From: an uncultured Eubacteriales bacterium
GTDB lineage: Bacteria > Bacillota_A > Clostridia > Lachnospirales > Lachnospiraceae
Assembly (NCBI GenBank): GCA_902803345.1
Contig: CADCPV010000373.1
Span: 1-6,913, forward strand
Length of the DNA stretch: 6,913 nucleotides
Reading direction: 5' to 3'
Positions 1 to 5,504 of the stretch are shown here, piece after piece. The position numbers and the translations under genes are program-made. Numbering within the stretch: the first letter of the stretch is position 1; each line of letters opens with the position of its first letter. Under the pieces are notes generated by a model. That model made no database searches. It was not told where the DNA came from and saw only the letters and a program-made list of their open reading frames with translations.

Positions 1-489
1 ATCAACCTGAGCATCCTTGCGAAGATCGGCTCCGGGATCGCCTGGATCTTCAGCCCCTTAGGCTGGGGCAACTGGCAGGCGGCTGTCGCAAGCTTCACCG
101 GCCTCGTCGCCAAGGAAAACATCGTCGGAACGATGGGTATCCTGTACCGCACGGAAGACCATTCGGTTTACTACAATCTCGCCCAGGCCTTTACCGGTCC
201 CGCAGGCTTCAGCTTCCTCGTGTTCAACCTGCTGTGCGCTCCCTGCTTCGCCGCGATGGGCGCGATCAAACGGGAAATGAACAACGGCAAATGGACGGCT
301 TTCGCAATCGCCTACGAATGTGTATTTGCCTACATCGCGGCATTTGTCGTGTACCAGATTGCAAACATTTTCACGGGTTCCGGAAGCGTCGTCGGTTTTA
401 TCATCGCACTGCTGCTTCTTGGCGGCGCGGTATACCTGCTGGTTCGTCCGTACAGGGAGGCAGAACACCTGACCGTGAAGGTGGGTTAA
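1..489 (+). CDS. feoB: Ferrous iron transport protein B (FeoB), C-terminal part, 5' truncated by window edge
   Basis: FeoB is the GTP-dependent inner-membrane permease for Fe(II). Only the last 162 residues are present; the GTPase domain and first Gate region lie outside the window. The open frame runs from base 1 to TAA at 487-489. Seen here: GLVAKENIVGTMG (visible residues 34-46), matching the conserved AKE..VGT segment of the second FeoB Gate region; NLLCAPCFAAMGAIKRE (76-92), matching the conserved Cys-containing segment near the FeoB C-terminus; and hydrophobic membrane segments at about 68-88, 99-121 and 129-148. The tail after the last helix is short and basic (RPYREAEHLTVKVG). The next gene is a FeoB-associated Cys-rich protein, which supports the call. 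The family assignment is firm. The length and integrity of the missing N-terminal part cannot be judged. Confidence 0.95.
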   Translation: MNLSILAKIGSGIAWIFSPLGWGNWQAAVASFTGLVAKENIVGTMGILYRTEDHSVYYNLAQAFTGPAGFSFLVFNLLCAPCFAAMGAIKREMNNGKWTAFAIAYECVFAYIAAFVVYQIANIFTGSGSVVGFIIALLLLGGAVYLLVRPYREAEHLTVKVG

Positions 490-492
490 CAG

Positions 493-546
493 CAATTGCT
501 CCGGGAGACCCTTATCCCTCCTCCCTCCATTCTCCCGGAGCAATTG
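493..546 (+). repeat. Perfect 16-bp inverted repeat just after feoB (long hairpin, pyrimidine loop)
   Basis: The arms 493-508 (CAATTGCTCCGGGAGA) and 531-546 (TCTCCCGGAGCAATTG) are exactly complementary and enclose a 22-nt loop. The left arm begins 3 bp after the feoB stop codon. No T-run follows (CAAAATCAG comes next), so this is not a textbook intrinsic terminator, although it could protect the feoB 3' end or act as part of a leader for the next gene. The loop is almost all pyrimidine and contains CCTCCT at 517-522, the exact complement of the downstream Shine-Dalgarno AGGAGG at 610-615. The structure is plain in the sequence; its function is inference. Confidence 0.7.
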
Positions 547-573
547 ACAAAATCAGATATCTGTGATACAAAG

Positions 574-605
574 ATCCCGGAGTCCTTCAAAAGACTCCGG
601 GATTT
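574..605 (+). terminator. GC-rich hairpin with short T-run upstream of the FeoB-associated gene (weak terminator or attenuator)
   Basis: The arms 574-584 (ATCCCGGAGTC) and 593-603 (GACTCCGGGAT) form a perfect 11-bp stem around an 8-nt loop, followed by only TTT and then GG. It ends 4 bp before the ribosome binding site of the next gene. A T-run this short suggests partial termination or an attenuator, not a full stop after feoB. The 8-nt core (TCCCGGAG / CTCCGGGA) is the same as in the hairpin at 493-546, so alternative pairings exist. It may equally be an RNA-stability or translation-control element. Confidence 0.4.
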
Positions 606-623
606 GGAAAGGAGGCGGCTTCT

Positions 624-842
624 ATGCTGTCCTGGCTCAGTGCCAATCTTGGAACGATTATCGTCAGCGCGGTTTTAGTACTGATTGTTGCCCTTGTGCT
701 GTTTGTGATGATCCGTGACAAACGCGCCGGCAAATCCACCTGCTCGCATTCCTGCGGAAGCTGCGCAATGAGCGCCGAATGTCAGAAAAGAGCGGAAGAA
801 TTCCGCAGAAAAAAAGCGATGGAGGAAGCCGGAAAGAAATAA
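624..842 (+). CDS. FeoB-associated Cys-rich membrane protein, 72 aa
   Basis: This is a small single-pass membrane protein of the family that typically follows feoB in Bacillota; its role in Fe(II) uptake is not well defined. Seen here: an N-terminal hydrophobic helix at about residues 10-30, then a basic stretch (RDKRAGK, 31-37), then a Cys cluster C40-x3-C44-x2-C47-x5-C53 with H42 inside it, and a highly charged tail that is probably helical (54-72). The basic flank after the helix places the Cys cluster on the cytoplasmic side by the positive-inside rule. An AGGAGG site at 610-615 stands 8 nt before the ATG, which fixes the start. Family knowledge and synteny with feoB agree. That the Cys residues bind iron or another metal is inference. 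Transcription probably continues from feoB, but the spacer hairpins could modulate it. Confidence 0.88.
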   Translation: MLSWLSANLGTIIVSAVLVLIVALVLFVMIRDKRAGKSTCSHSCGSCAMSAECQKRAEEFRRKKAMEEAGKK

Positions 843-847
843 ACCGC

Positions 848-2035
848 TTACGGGACCAGCTCCCGGACAATCTCTTCCGCCCTAAAAAGCGCATCCGCAC
901 GCCCGCTGATATCATCCCCCCGGGAAACCAGCCGCACCCAGCAGGGAACGCCGTTTTTCAGGTAAAAGATGTCCTCGGCAGGAATGTTGTTTCTTTCATC
1001 ATTTCTGGTAAAAACCTCGTCCCCCTGCGGCATCACGACGGCTTCCTGCTCGAACATCATCGCTGTATTCTGTACAATAAACTCAACGCCGGTGTATGCA
1101 ACATTCCAGCCGAGCGGTTTCACAGTATAGACTACGGCGACGCCTTCCGCCTGATATCCCGCCTGAACCTCGTAATAGACCACTTGCCCGTCCCGGTTTC
1201 CGACAAAGGTCAGCTGCACATGCTCCAGTCTGCCGCTCATGGCATCCGGAATGTTTTCGCCGGCAGCATTCATCTTTTCAAAACCCTGGGCGTATTCGAA
1301 AGGATTCTCCGGTTCACAGCCGAGGAAATTCACAAGATCCGCCCAGCTTTCAAAGCGCTTCGTGCACCAGCCCGGCCCGGTACTGGAAAGTGCCTGTTCC
1401 AATTCGGTCTTTTTATCCCATTCTTCGTAAGTCCGAAGGATTTCGTCAGACAGGTTTGCTGAAATCTGATCCGTTCCGCCTCTGTGCCACAGCGACTTTC
1501 CGTTCATCCGTACCTCCCTGACTTCTTCTTTTGCATCATATTCCGCCTTGAATTCACCGCGGTGGAAAGCGCTTGCAAGTACGCTTCTCGGCGTCAGCGT
1601 AACGACGCCGTCCTGTTCCGAGAAACGGATTTTCCGCACGACATGAATGCTGTCCGCAAAACCTCCTGCCGCTGTTACATGCAGGCCTTCGACCTTCACC
1701 TTGCAGTAAATCCCCTCCGCGTACTTCTCACCGATCAAAAAGAACCATGAATACAGCAGGCCGGCAGCAAGAACCAGGCCGCCCAGAACACAGGCCAGCA
1801 CAATCATTCGGTTCCTCCTCCTGTTCTTTTTCAGAAAATCGATCTCAGTCTTTTCGCCGGAGTTCTTCGCCGCCTCATCTTCCTGCTCCTCCGGAAGCAT
1901 CGACTGATATACTTTCCTGCAGTCTTCACAGCTCTGAAGATGCGCCTGGATCAGCTCCGTGCTCTTCTCTCCCGTCAGTTTTTCAATATAATTCGGCAGC
2001 AGGTCCTGCACGAGTTCACAGGGTATTTTGCTCAT
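848..2035 (-). CDS. Anti-sigma factor: zinc-finger N-terminus, one membrane helix, large outer domain
   Basis: This is probably the membrane regulator that holds the neighbouring ECF sigma factor inactive. The N-terminus shows the zinc-binding anti-sigma motif H32-x3-C36-x2-C39 (HLQSCEDC), with another Cys at residue 6. An acidic linker and a basic patch (KKNRRRNR, 69-76) follow, then a hydrophobic helix at about 77-101. Residues 102-395 should lie outside the membrane. I do not recognise this outer domain; it is mixed in composition, with beta-type stretches such as VQLTFVGNRDGQVVYYEVQ. The total of 395 aa is long for the class. The ATG has an AGGAGG site (2044-2049) 8 nt upstream, inside the end of the sigma gene, and only 3 bp separate the two genes, so translational coupling is likely. 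The gene ends 5 bp from the convergent FeoB-associated gene. The role is inferred from motif and context; the stimulus is unknown. Confidence 0.85.
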   Translation of the reverse strand: MSKIPCELVQDLLPNYIEKLTGEKSTELIQAHLQSCEDCRKVYQSMLPEEQEDEAAKNSGEKTEIDFLKKNRRRNRMIVLACVLGGLVLAAGLLYSWFFLIGEKYAEGIYCKVKVEGLHVTAAGGFADSIHVVRKIRFSEQDGVVTLTPRSVLASAFHRGEFKAEYDAKEEVREVRMNGKSLWHRGGTDQISANLSDEILRTYEEWDKKTELEQALSSTGPGWCTKRFESWADLVNFLGCEPENPFEYAQGFEKMNAAGENIPDAMSGRLEHVQLTFVGNRDGQVVYYEVQAGYQAEGVAVVYTVKPLGWNVAYTGVEFIVQNTAMMFEQEAVVMPQGDEVFTRNDERNNIPAEDIFYLKNGVPCWVRLVSRGDDISGRADALFRAEEIVRELVP

Positions 2036-2038
2036 CCT

Positions 2039-2518
2039 CTATTCCTCCTCTGAAAACGCTTTTTTCAGTTTTTCCTTTCCGCGGTAAAATGTCACGCGCG
2101 CGAAATTTTCGGTCTTTCCGATCACGTCACCGATCTCCCGAAACGAGAGGTCCGCGTAGATCCGCAGGTAAATCACCTCGCGGTACGGCTCCGGAAGCTC
2201 GTGTACTTTCCTGAGCAGATCTGTCCGCTCCTGCTCTTCGAGTACTTTTTCTTCCGCCGAGCCGACGGCAATGACCTGATCCTGAAAATCCTCCGTTTCG
2301 GGATGCTTCCGCAGGTACCCATGCCAGACATTTTTCGCAATCGCACAGAGCCAGGTGGAGATTTTGCAGCTTTCGTCATAGCGCCCGATCGATCGGATCG
2401 CCTGAAAAAAGGTCTCCTGTGTCAGTTCTTCCGCGAGATCCGGGTCCTTTGCAAGCGACAGAAGATACCGGTACACAAGCTTTGCGTACTCCTGGTAAAT
2501 TTCTTCCATCGGCTGCAT
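2039..2518 (-). CDS. RNA polymerase sigma factor, ECF subfamily (159 aa)
   Basis: This is a compact two-domain sigma factor that directs RNA polymerase to a small regulon. Region 2 spans about residues 5-72, with DPDLAEELTQETFFQAI at 25-41 and STWLCAIAKN at 54-63, which match the conserved ECF region 2. Region 4 spans about 98-155, with LPEPYREVIYLR at 108-119 and a helix-turn-helix SFREIGDVIGKTENFARVTFYRGKEKL at 125-151. There is no C-terminal extension. A GTG lies one codon upstream (2519-2521), but the AGGAGG site at 2526-2531 is 7 nt from the ATG and only 4 nt from the GTG, so I chose the ATG. The anti-sigma gene follows after 3 bp. The pair is probably autoregulated, as is usual for ECF modules. 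The exact ECF group and target promoters cannot be named from sequence alone. Confidence 0.93.
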   Translation of the reverse strand: MQPMEEIYQEYAKLVYRYLLSLAKDPDLAEELTQETFFQAIRSIGRYDESCKISTWLCAIAKNVWHGYLRKHPETEDFQDQVIAVGSAEEKVLEEQERTDLLRKVHELPEPYREVIYLRIYADLSFREIGDVIGKTENFARVTFYRGKEKLKKAFSEEE

Positions 2519-2544
2519 CACGCCCCCTCCTTTCTTCCGTGCTG

Positions 2545-2580
2545 TATATTGATGCTGAAAAAAGCATTTTCGTTACAGGC
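2545..2580 (-). promoter_or_regulatory. Candidate ECF-type autoregulated promoter upstream of the sigma gene
   Basis: Read on the - strand, TGTAAC (2572-2577) resembles the AAC-containing -35 box of ECF promoters. It is followed about 17 nt later by CATC/CAATATAC. The spacer has a run of six T (2558-2563 on the complement), as some ECF promoters do. It sits between the upstream terminator and the sigma gene's ribosome binding site, which is where a promoter is needed. The match is loose and no second copy is available to compare, so this is a guess based on position and one box. Confidence 0.25.
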
Positions 2581-2583
2581 TGA

Positions 2584-2620
2584 GAAAAAAATATGGGACA
2601 GGCCACCTGGTACCTGTCCC
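2584..2620 (-). terminator. Rho-independent terminator after the esterase-VOC genes
   Basis: On the - strand GGGACAGG (2613-2620) and CCTGTCCC (2595-2602) form an 8-bp stem with a 10-nt loop. ATA and an uninterrupted run of seven T (2584-2590) follow. It starts 15 bp past the VOC stop codon and separates that gene from the sigma factor gene. This is the clearest intrinsic terminator in the window. Confidence 0.85.
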
Positions 2621-2635
2621 CTGTGATGATTCTTT

Positions 2636-3025
2636 TTACCGGAACATCCCCCGGTCGTCGGCCCATTTCGCAAAGTGGACAACGTTCCCGTCGGGATCTT
2701 TGAAAAAGAAGGTGCAGTAGCCGTCTTCGCGCTTATTCACCGGCGCATCTGCTCCGATTCCCGCGCGTTTCAGTTCCGCGACTGCCTCGTCGAAATCCGC
2801 CGGAACCAGTGCGATGTGCTTCCAGCCCGTGAGTTCCGTCACGTCCTCTTCGCCCTTCCCCGGAAGCATGATTTCGAGCATCACCTTGTCCGGCGTTTCA
2901 ACGAAGTAATTTCCGGTCGGTCCCGCCATGACAAGCGAGAAGCCGAGGTGCTCAATGTACCAGTCCGCAAGCGCTTTCGGGTTCTTTGCTGCAAGTCCGA
3001 TGTGGTCAAATCCAAGTATTTTCAT
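2636..3025 (-). CDS. VOC family (glyoxalase/bleomycin-resistance fold) protein, 129 aa
   Basis: This is a single-unit protein of the vicinal oxygen chelate superfamily, which includes metal-dependent lyases, isomerases, dioxygenases and resistance proteins. The substrate is not deducible. Seen here: FDHIGLAAKNPKALADWYIEHLGF at the start, E51 in KVMLEIML, WKHIALVPADFDEAVAELK opening the second half, and KDPDGNVVHFAKW at 109-121. Probable metal ligands are H8, E51 and H70. The fourth position, usually Glu in GN..E, is H117 here. A GTG at 3032-3034 overlaps the esterase stop codon (GTGA), but the ATG at 3023-3025 has an AGGG element 8 nt upstream and starts with the typical MKILGFDHI, so I prefer the ATG. 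It lies 5 bp after the esterase gene, almost surely in one operon, and a terminator follows. Confidence 0.9.
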   Translation of the reverse strand: MKILGFDHIGLAAKNPKALADWYIEHLGFSLVMAGPTGNYFVETPDKVMLEIMLPGKGEEDVTELTGWKHIALVPADFDEAVAELKRAGIGADAPVNKREDGYCTFFFKDPDGNVVHFAKWADDRGMFR

Positions 3026-3030
3026 CGCAG

Positions 3031-3909
3031 TCACCCTAAGAATTCCTTAAAAAATTCGCATTCGTCGTCATTGCACTTCTTGCCTTCGGCTGTCTTCATG
3101 TTGCAGTGGAAGACGTGCGCGAGACGGGTATTCCGGTCACCGTAGATCCGGAGGACAAAGGGGACTTCATTCTCGATCAGAACGCCGGCAATCCGGTATG
3201 CATCATGCTTCAGGAAATCATCGATCGCGCTCATCACGAAAGTCGGCGGGAAGTCCGGCGTGATGTGGGTGAGCACATTGATCTTTGCAATCTCCGCATC
3301 ATAGTCTTTGCCGGGCAGCCAGTCCTTCATCAGTCCCGAAACCGAACCGTCCGCATCTCTTCCGGGCGTGAAGGTTCCGCAGTTTAAGGCAATCGCGCGA
3401 AGATCAAAGTCCGGCAGTTTGAAATCATACTCCGCTGCGTAGTCGGGATTGGTCTTAATTGCAGCGAAAAGGCCCAGTAAATGCCCGCCGGCCGAATCGC
3501 CGACCGCAAATACCCGCTTTGTGTCGAGGCCGTATTTGGCGGCATTTTCGACCATCCAGGACACGACGAGGAAGGTATCCTCGAGCGGCGCCGGATACTG
3601 GAATTCCGGGGCAAGCCTGTAGGTGAAATTCAGCACTGCAAAGCCGCGCTGCGCAAGACTCATGCAGTAATACTGGTAGCGTTCCTTGTCTCCGTAAACC
3701 CAGCCGCCGCCGTGAATACTGAAGATCACCGGCAGCACAGCGCCTTCCGCAAAGCGCGGCCGGTAGAGATCCATGACCTGCCATTCCCGGTCCGGTCCGA
3801 ACTGGATATCATCGTAACGGATCACATCCTGCGGCGTCTGAAGTCCCGCGTCCCGGATGTCATCGCCTTCCTTGAAGGATTTTCTGATCTGTTCGCTCAT
3901 GAATGACAT
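3031..3909 (-). CDS. Alpha/beta hydrolase, HSL-type esterase/lipase family (292 aa)
   Basis: This is a probable carboxylesterase acting on small acyl esters, presumably in the cytoplasm since no signal peptide is seen. The oxyanion-hole motif HGGGW is at residues 66-70. The nucleophile elbow is GDSAGG, with S139 as the catalytic serine. FTYRLAPEFQYPAPLED (95-111) is the YRLAPE..FPA-type segment typical of the hormone-sensitive-lipase branch. The acid is probably D230 or D231 (SAIDDFLKHD), and the base H265 (LAHVFH). The C-terminus holds H268, C269, C279 and C284 close together. The length is normal. The ATG has AGGAGG (3918-3923) 8 nt upstream; a second in-frame ATG at 3898-3900 is too far from it. 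The gene has its own promoter and is followed at once by the VOC gene. The natural substrate is unknown. Confidence 0.93.
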   Translation of the reverse strand: MSFMSEQIRKSFKEGDDIRDAGLQTPQDVIRYDDIQFGPDREWQVMDLYRPRFAEGAVLPVIFSIHGGGWVYGDKERYQYYCMSLAQRGFAVLNFTYRLAPEFQYPAPLEDTFLVVSWMVENAAKYGLDTKRVFAVGDSAGGHLLGLFAAIKTNPDYAAEYDFKLPDFDLRAIALNCGTFTPGRDADGSVSGLMKDWLPGKDYDAEIAKINVLTHITPDFPPTFVMSAIDDFLKHDAYRIAGVLIENEVPFVLRIYGDRNTRLAHVFHCNMKTAEGKKCNDDECEFFKEFLG

Positions 3910-3945
3910 AATTTCAGCCTCCTTTTCGAGCTTTCTTTGTCCTTT

Positions 3946-3974
3946 ATCATAGCACGGCTGTTCCGGTTCTGCAA
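3946..3974 (-). promoter_or_regulatory. Sigma-A type promoter of the esterase-VOC operon
   Basis: On the - strand TTGCAG (3969-3974) and TATGAT (3946-3951) are separated by exactly 17 bp. The boxes match TTGACA at four of six positions and TATAAT at five of six. Initiation would fall near 3939, about 30 bp before the start codon and upstream of the AGGAGG site. The promoter begins 6 bp past the GNAT stop codon, so the esterase-VOC pair can be expressed separately from the genes before it. Confidence 0.7.
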
Positions 3975-3979
3975 GAAGA

Positions 3980-4546
3980 TCATTGCGTTTTGCCTTCCCA
4001 TTCGGATCTCAGGATCGAATACCAGCAGGCGTCGCAGATGCCCTGGTTATTCCGGTCTGATCTGCGGAGTGTTCCCTCATACTGCATGCCGCATTTCTGC
4101 ATGACCATTCCCGAATGCGGGTTTTCGGGATCATGACGCGATTCCACACGGTTTACGCCGACTGTATCGAAAAAGAAATCGATCACTGCCTGAAGCGCCT
4201 CTGACATGATGCCCTGATGCCAGAAAGCCCTGCCGATGCAGTAGCCGATATGCACCGAAGCAATATCATCATTCACCTGTACTGCGGCGATATTGCCGAC
4301 CGGTTCGTCCCCGGATTCCTTCAGCACGATTGCCCACAGATAAGTATCATCCTGTTCATACCGGGGAATCCAGTCCTTCAGCACGCGTTCACTGACTTCA
4401 GCGCTCCTGTGCGTCGGCCAGGTCAGGAACTTTGTCACTTCGCTGTCGGAAGCCCAGTTCCGGAACATGGCTCCGGCGTCCTCCAAAACAAATCTTCTGA
4501 GTATCAGCCGCTCCGTCTCAATCCTCTGTGTCCCGCAGTGCTTCAT
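3980..4546 (-). CDS. GNAT family N-acetyltransferase, RimJ/RimL-like (188 aa)
   Basis: This enzyme transfers an acetyl group from acetyl-CoA to an amine; the acceptor is unknown. Relatives acetylate ribosomal-protein N-termini, small molecules or antibiotics. The start IETERLILRRFVLEDAGAMFRNWASD (9-34) is the hallmark of the RimJ-like branch. Residues 98-118 hold VHIGYCIGRAFWHQGIMSEAL, the acetyl-CoA pyrophosphate loop (Q-G-I-M-S). NPHSGMVMQKCGMQYEGTLR (142-161) is the conserved second-half segment. The ATG has GGAGG (4555-4559) 8 nt upstream. The first 29 bp overlap the end of the EFR1 gene in another frame, so the two are probably translationally coupled. No terminator is visible after it; the next promoter begins within the following 25 bp. 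Confidence 0.92.
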   Translation of the reverse strand: MKHCGTQRIETERLILRRFVLEDAGAMFRNWASDSEVTKFLTWPTHRSAEVSERVLKDWIPRYEQDDTYLWAIVLKESGDEPVGNIAAVQVNDDIASVHIGYCIGRAFWHQGIMSEALQAVIDFFFDTVGVNRVESRHDPENPHSGMVMQKCGMQYEGTLRRSDRNNQGICDACWYSILRSEWEGKTQ

Positions 4547-5417
4547 GTTCCTCTCCTCCCCTTTCGTCCAGTCTTTCCTGCGCTTCCCTGAAATACCGCG
4601 TATAGGCTCTTCTTAAAAAGCGCGCGTGCCTGTCCGGTTCTTCCTGTTCCGGCTTCCGGAAGCGGTAGGGACCGTTGACGCGCCAGCCGTCCAGAAGCCC
4701 GATCCGGATCGCGTCCTTCGGGCAGGAAAAAGAACAGCGCGTACAGAGCAGGCACTCTTCTCCGAAGTGAATTTTCCCGTCCGCAAGCCGGATATTTCCG
4801 GCCGGACAGTTCTCCACACATTTCCCGCACTGTACGCACTCCTCGGTCACTCGGTAATGCTTTCCGTTTTTATGAGAAAACCACTGTTCAATCCGAAGCA
4901 CGGCAATTATCCAGCCCATGCCCCAAAGCCTCGGAAGCTCATGGCATCTTCCTTCCGTGAAATATGCCCGCACATGAAGCGGTACCAGCGCCTGCATGGT
5001 CTGATCCATTCGAAAAGCCTGCTCTTCCGTATGCCTGAAAATCATATTGTAGGGCATGACGTAGTGCCAGGCGCTTTCCACGCGGGCGTTTTTCTTCCGA
5101 AGTATCCGGCGAAGCTTCTGATCGGAAGAATGATTCAGCTTGAGCGGTTCCCCGCTTACCATCACGACAAAAAAGACCTTTTCCTGCGGGAAAACCGGAA
5201 GATTCTCAGCGAATTTCAGGACAATCTCCGGCGCATTGAACGCATGGATCGGATAGAAGATGCCGATCCGATCGAATGATCTGAGATCCGGCATCCGCCC
5301 ATAATCGATCCGGAATGCCTCGGAAGACATACCTTCCCCGGACAGTGCCCTAAGCCAGGCATCCGCAGTCCGCTTTGTATTTCCTGTTCCGGAGAAATAA
5401 CAGATTGCCGTCTTCAC
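4518..5417 (-). CDS. EFR1-family flavodoxin/ferredoxin fusion protein (299 aa)
   Basis: This is a cytoplasmic electron-transfer protein of the EFR1 type, with an N-terminal flavodoxin-like fold and two [4Fe-4S] clusters. FSGTGNT (residues 8-14) is the FMN phosphate-binding loop. FYPIHAFNAPEIVLKF (54-69) continues the flavodoxin part. The ferredoxin part has C194-x2-C197-x2-C200-x3-C204-P and C222-x2-C225-x2-C228-x3-C232-P, two complete cluster motifs. The charged tail (about 256-299) follows. The start is GTG at 5415-5417: a TGA stop lies in frame two codons upstream, the next ATG would cut into the flavodoxin domain, and GGGAG (5424-5428) is 6 nt before it. It lies 87 bp after lysA and overlaps the GNAT gene by 29 bp. 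Its redox partner is not evident from the neighbours. Confidence 0.92.
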   Translation of the reverse strand: MKTAICYFSGTGNTKRTADAWLRALSGEGMSSEAFRIDYGRMPDLRSFDRIGIFYPIHAFNAPEIVLKFAENLPVFPQEKVFFVVMVSGEPLKLNHSSDQKLRRILRKKNARVESAWHYVMPYNMIFRHTEEQAFRMDQTMQALVPLHVRAYFTEGRCHELPRLWGMGWIIAVLRIEQWFSHKNGKHYRVTEECVQCGKCVENCPAGNIRLADGKIHFGEECLLCTRCSFSCPKDAIRIGLLDGWRVNGPYRFRKPEQEEPDRHARFLRRAYTRYFREAQERLDERGGEEHEALRDTED

Positions 5418-5453
5418 GCTTCACTCCCGGTATAGATTTCGCCCCTGCAGCAT

Positions 5454-5485
5454 CGCCCCTTCCGGCCGGATTCCCGGAAGGGGCG
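5454..5485 (-). other. Perfect 12-bp inverted repeat between lysA and the EFR1 gene
   Basis: The arms CGCCCCTTCCGG (5454-5465) and CCGGAAGGGGCG (5474-5485) form a strong stem with an 8-nt loop, placed 19 bp after the lysA stop codon. Read on the transcribed strand, a T5 run precedes the stem and none follows (ATGCTGCAGG comes next). It is therefore not a standard terminator for lysA. It could still pause polymerase, block 3' exonucleases or set the lysA/EFR1 expression ratio. A further CGCCCCT copy at 5440-5446 could compete for pairing. Confidence 0.5.
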
Positions 5486-5504
5486 AAAAATCAGTCTTTC
5501 TGTT

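Noticed and set aside
58..543. 161-residue open frame on the - strand opposite feoB
   Set aside because: It lies antisense to well-supported feoB, its composition is low in hydrophobic order with no known motif, and it extends over the inverted repeat. It is a frame shadow.
779..1462. 227-residue open frame on the + strand opposite the anti-sigma gene
   Set aside because: The opposite strand encodes a coherent zinc-finger, helix and outer-domain protein with a good ribosome site. This frame begins inside the FeoB-associated gene and shows no domain.
2519..2521. GTG as the start of the ECF sigma gene
   Set aside because: It is only 4 nt from the ribosome binding site, while the adjacent ATG has a normal 7-nt spacing; the difference is a single residue.
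3032..3034. GTG overlapping the esterase stop codon as the VOC start
   Set aside because: It adds three residues before the standard MKILGFDHI start and has no suitably spaced ribosome site. It remains possible through translational coupling.
4626..5279. 217-residue open frame on the + strand opposite the EFR1 gene
   Set aside because: The - strand has two intact ferredoxin motifs and a flavodoxin loop, whereas this frame has no recognisable motif or ribosome site.
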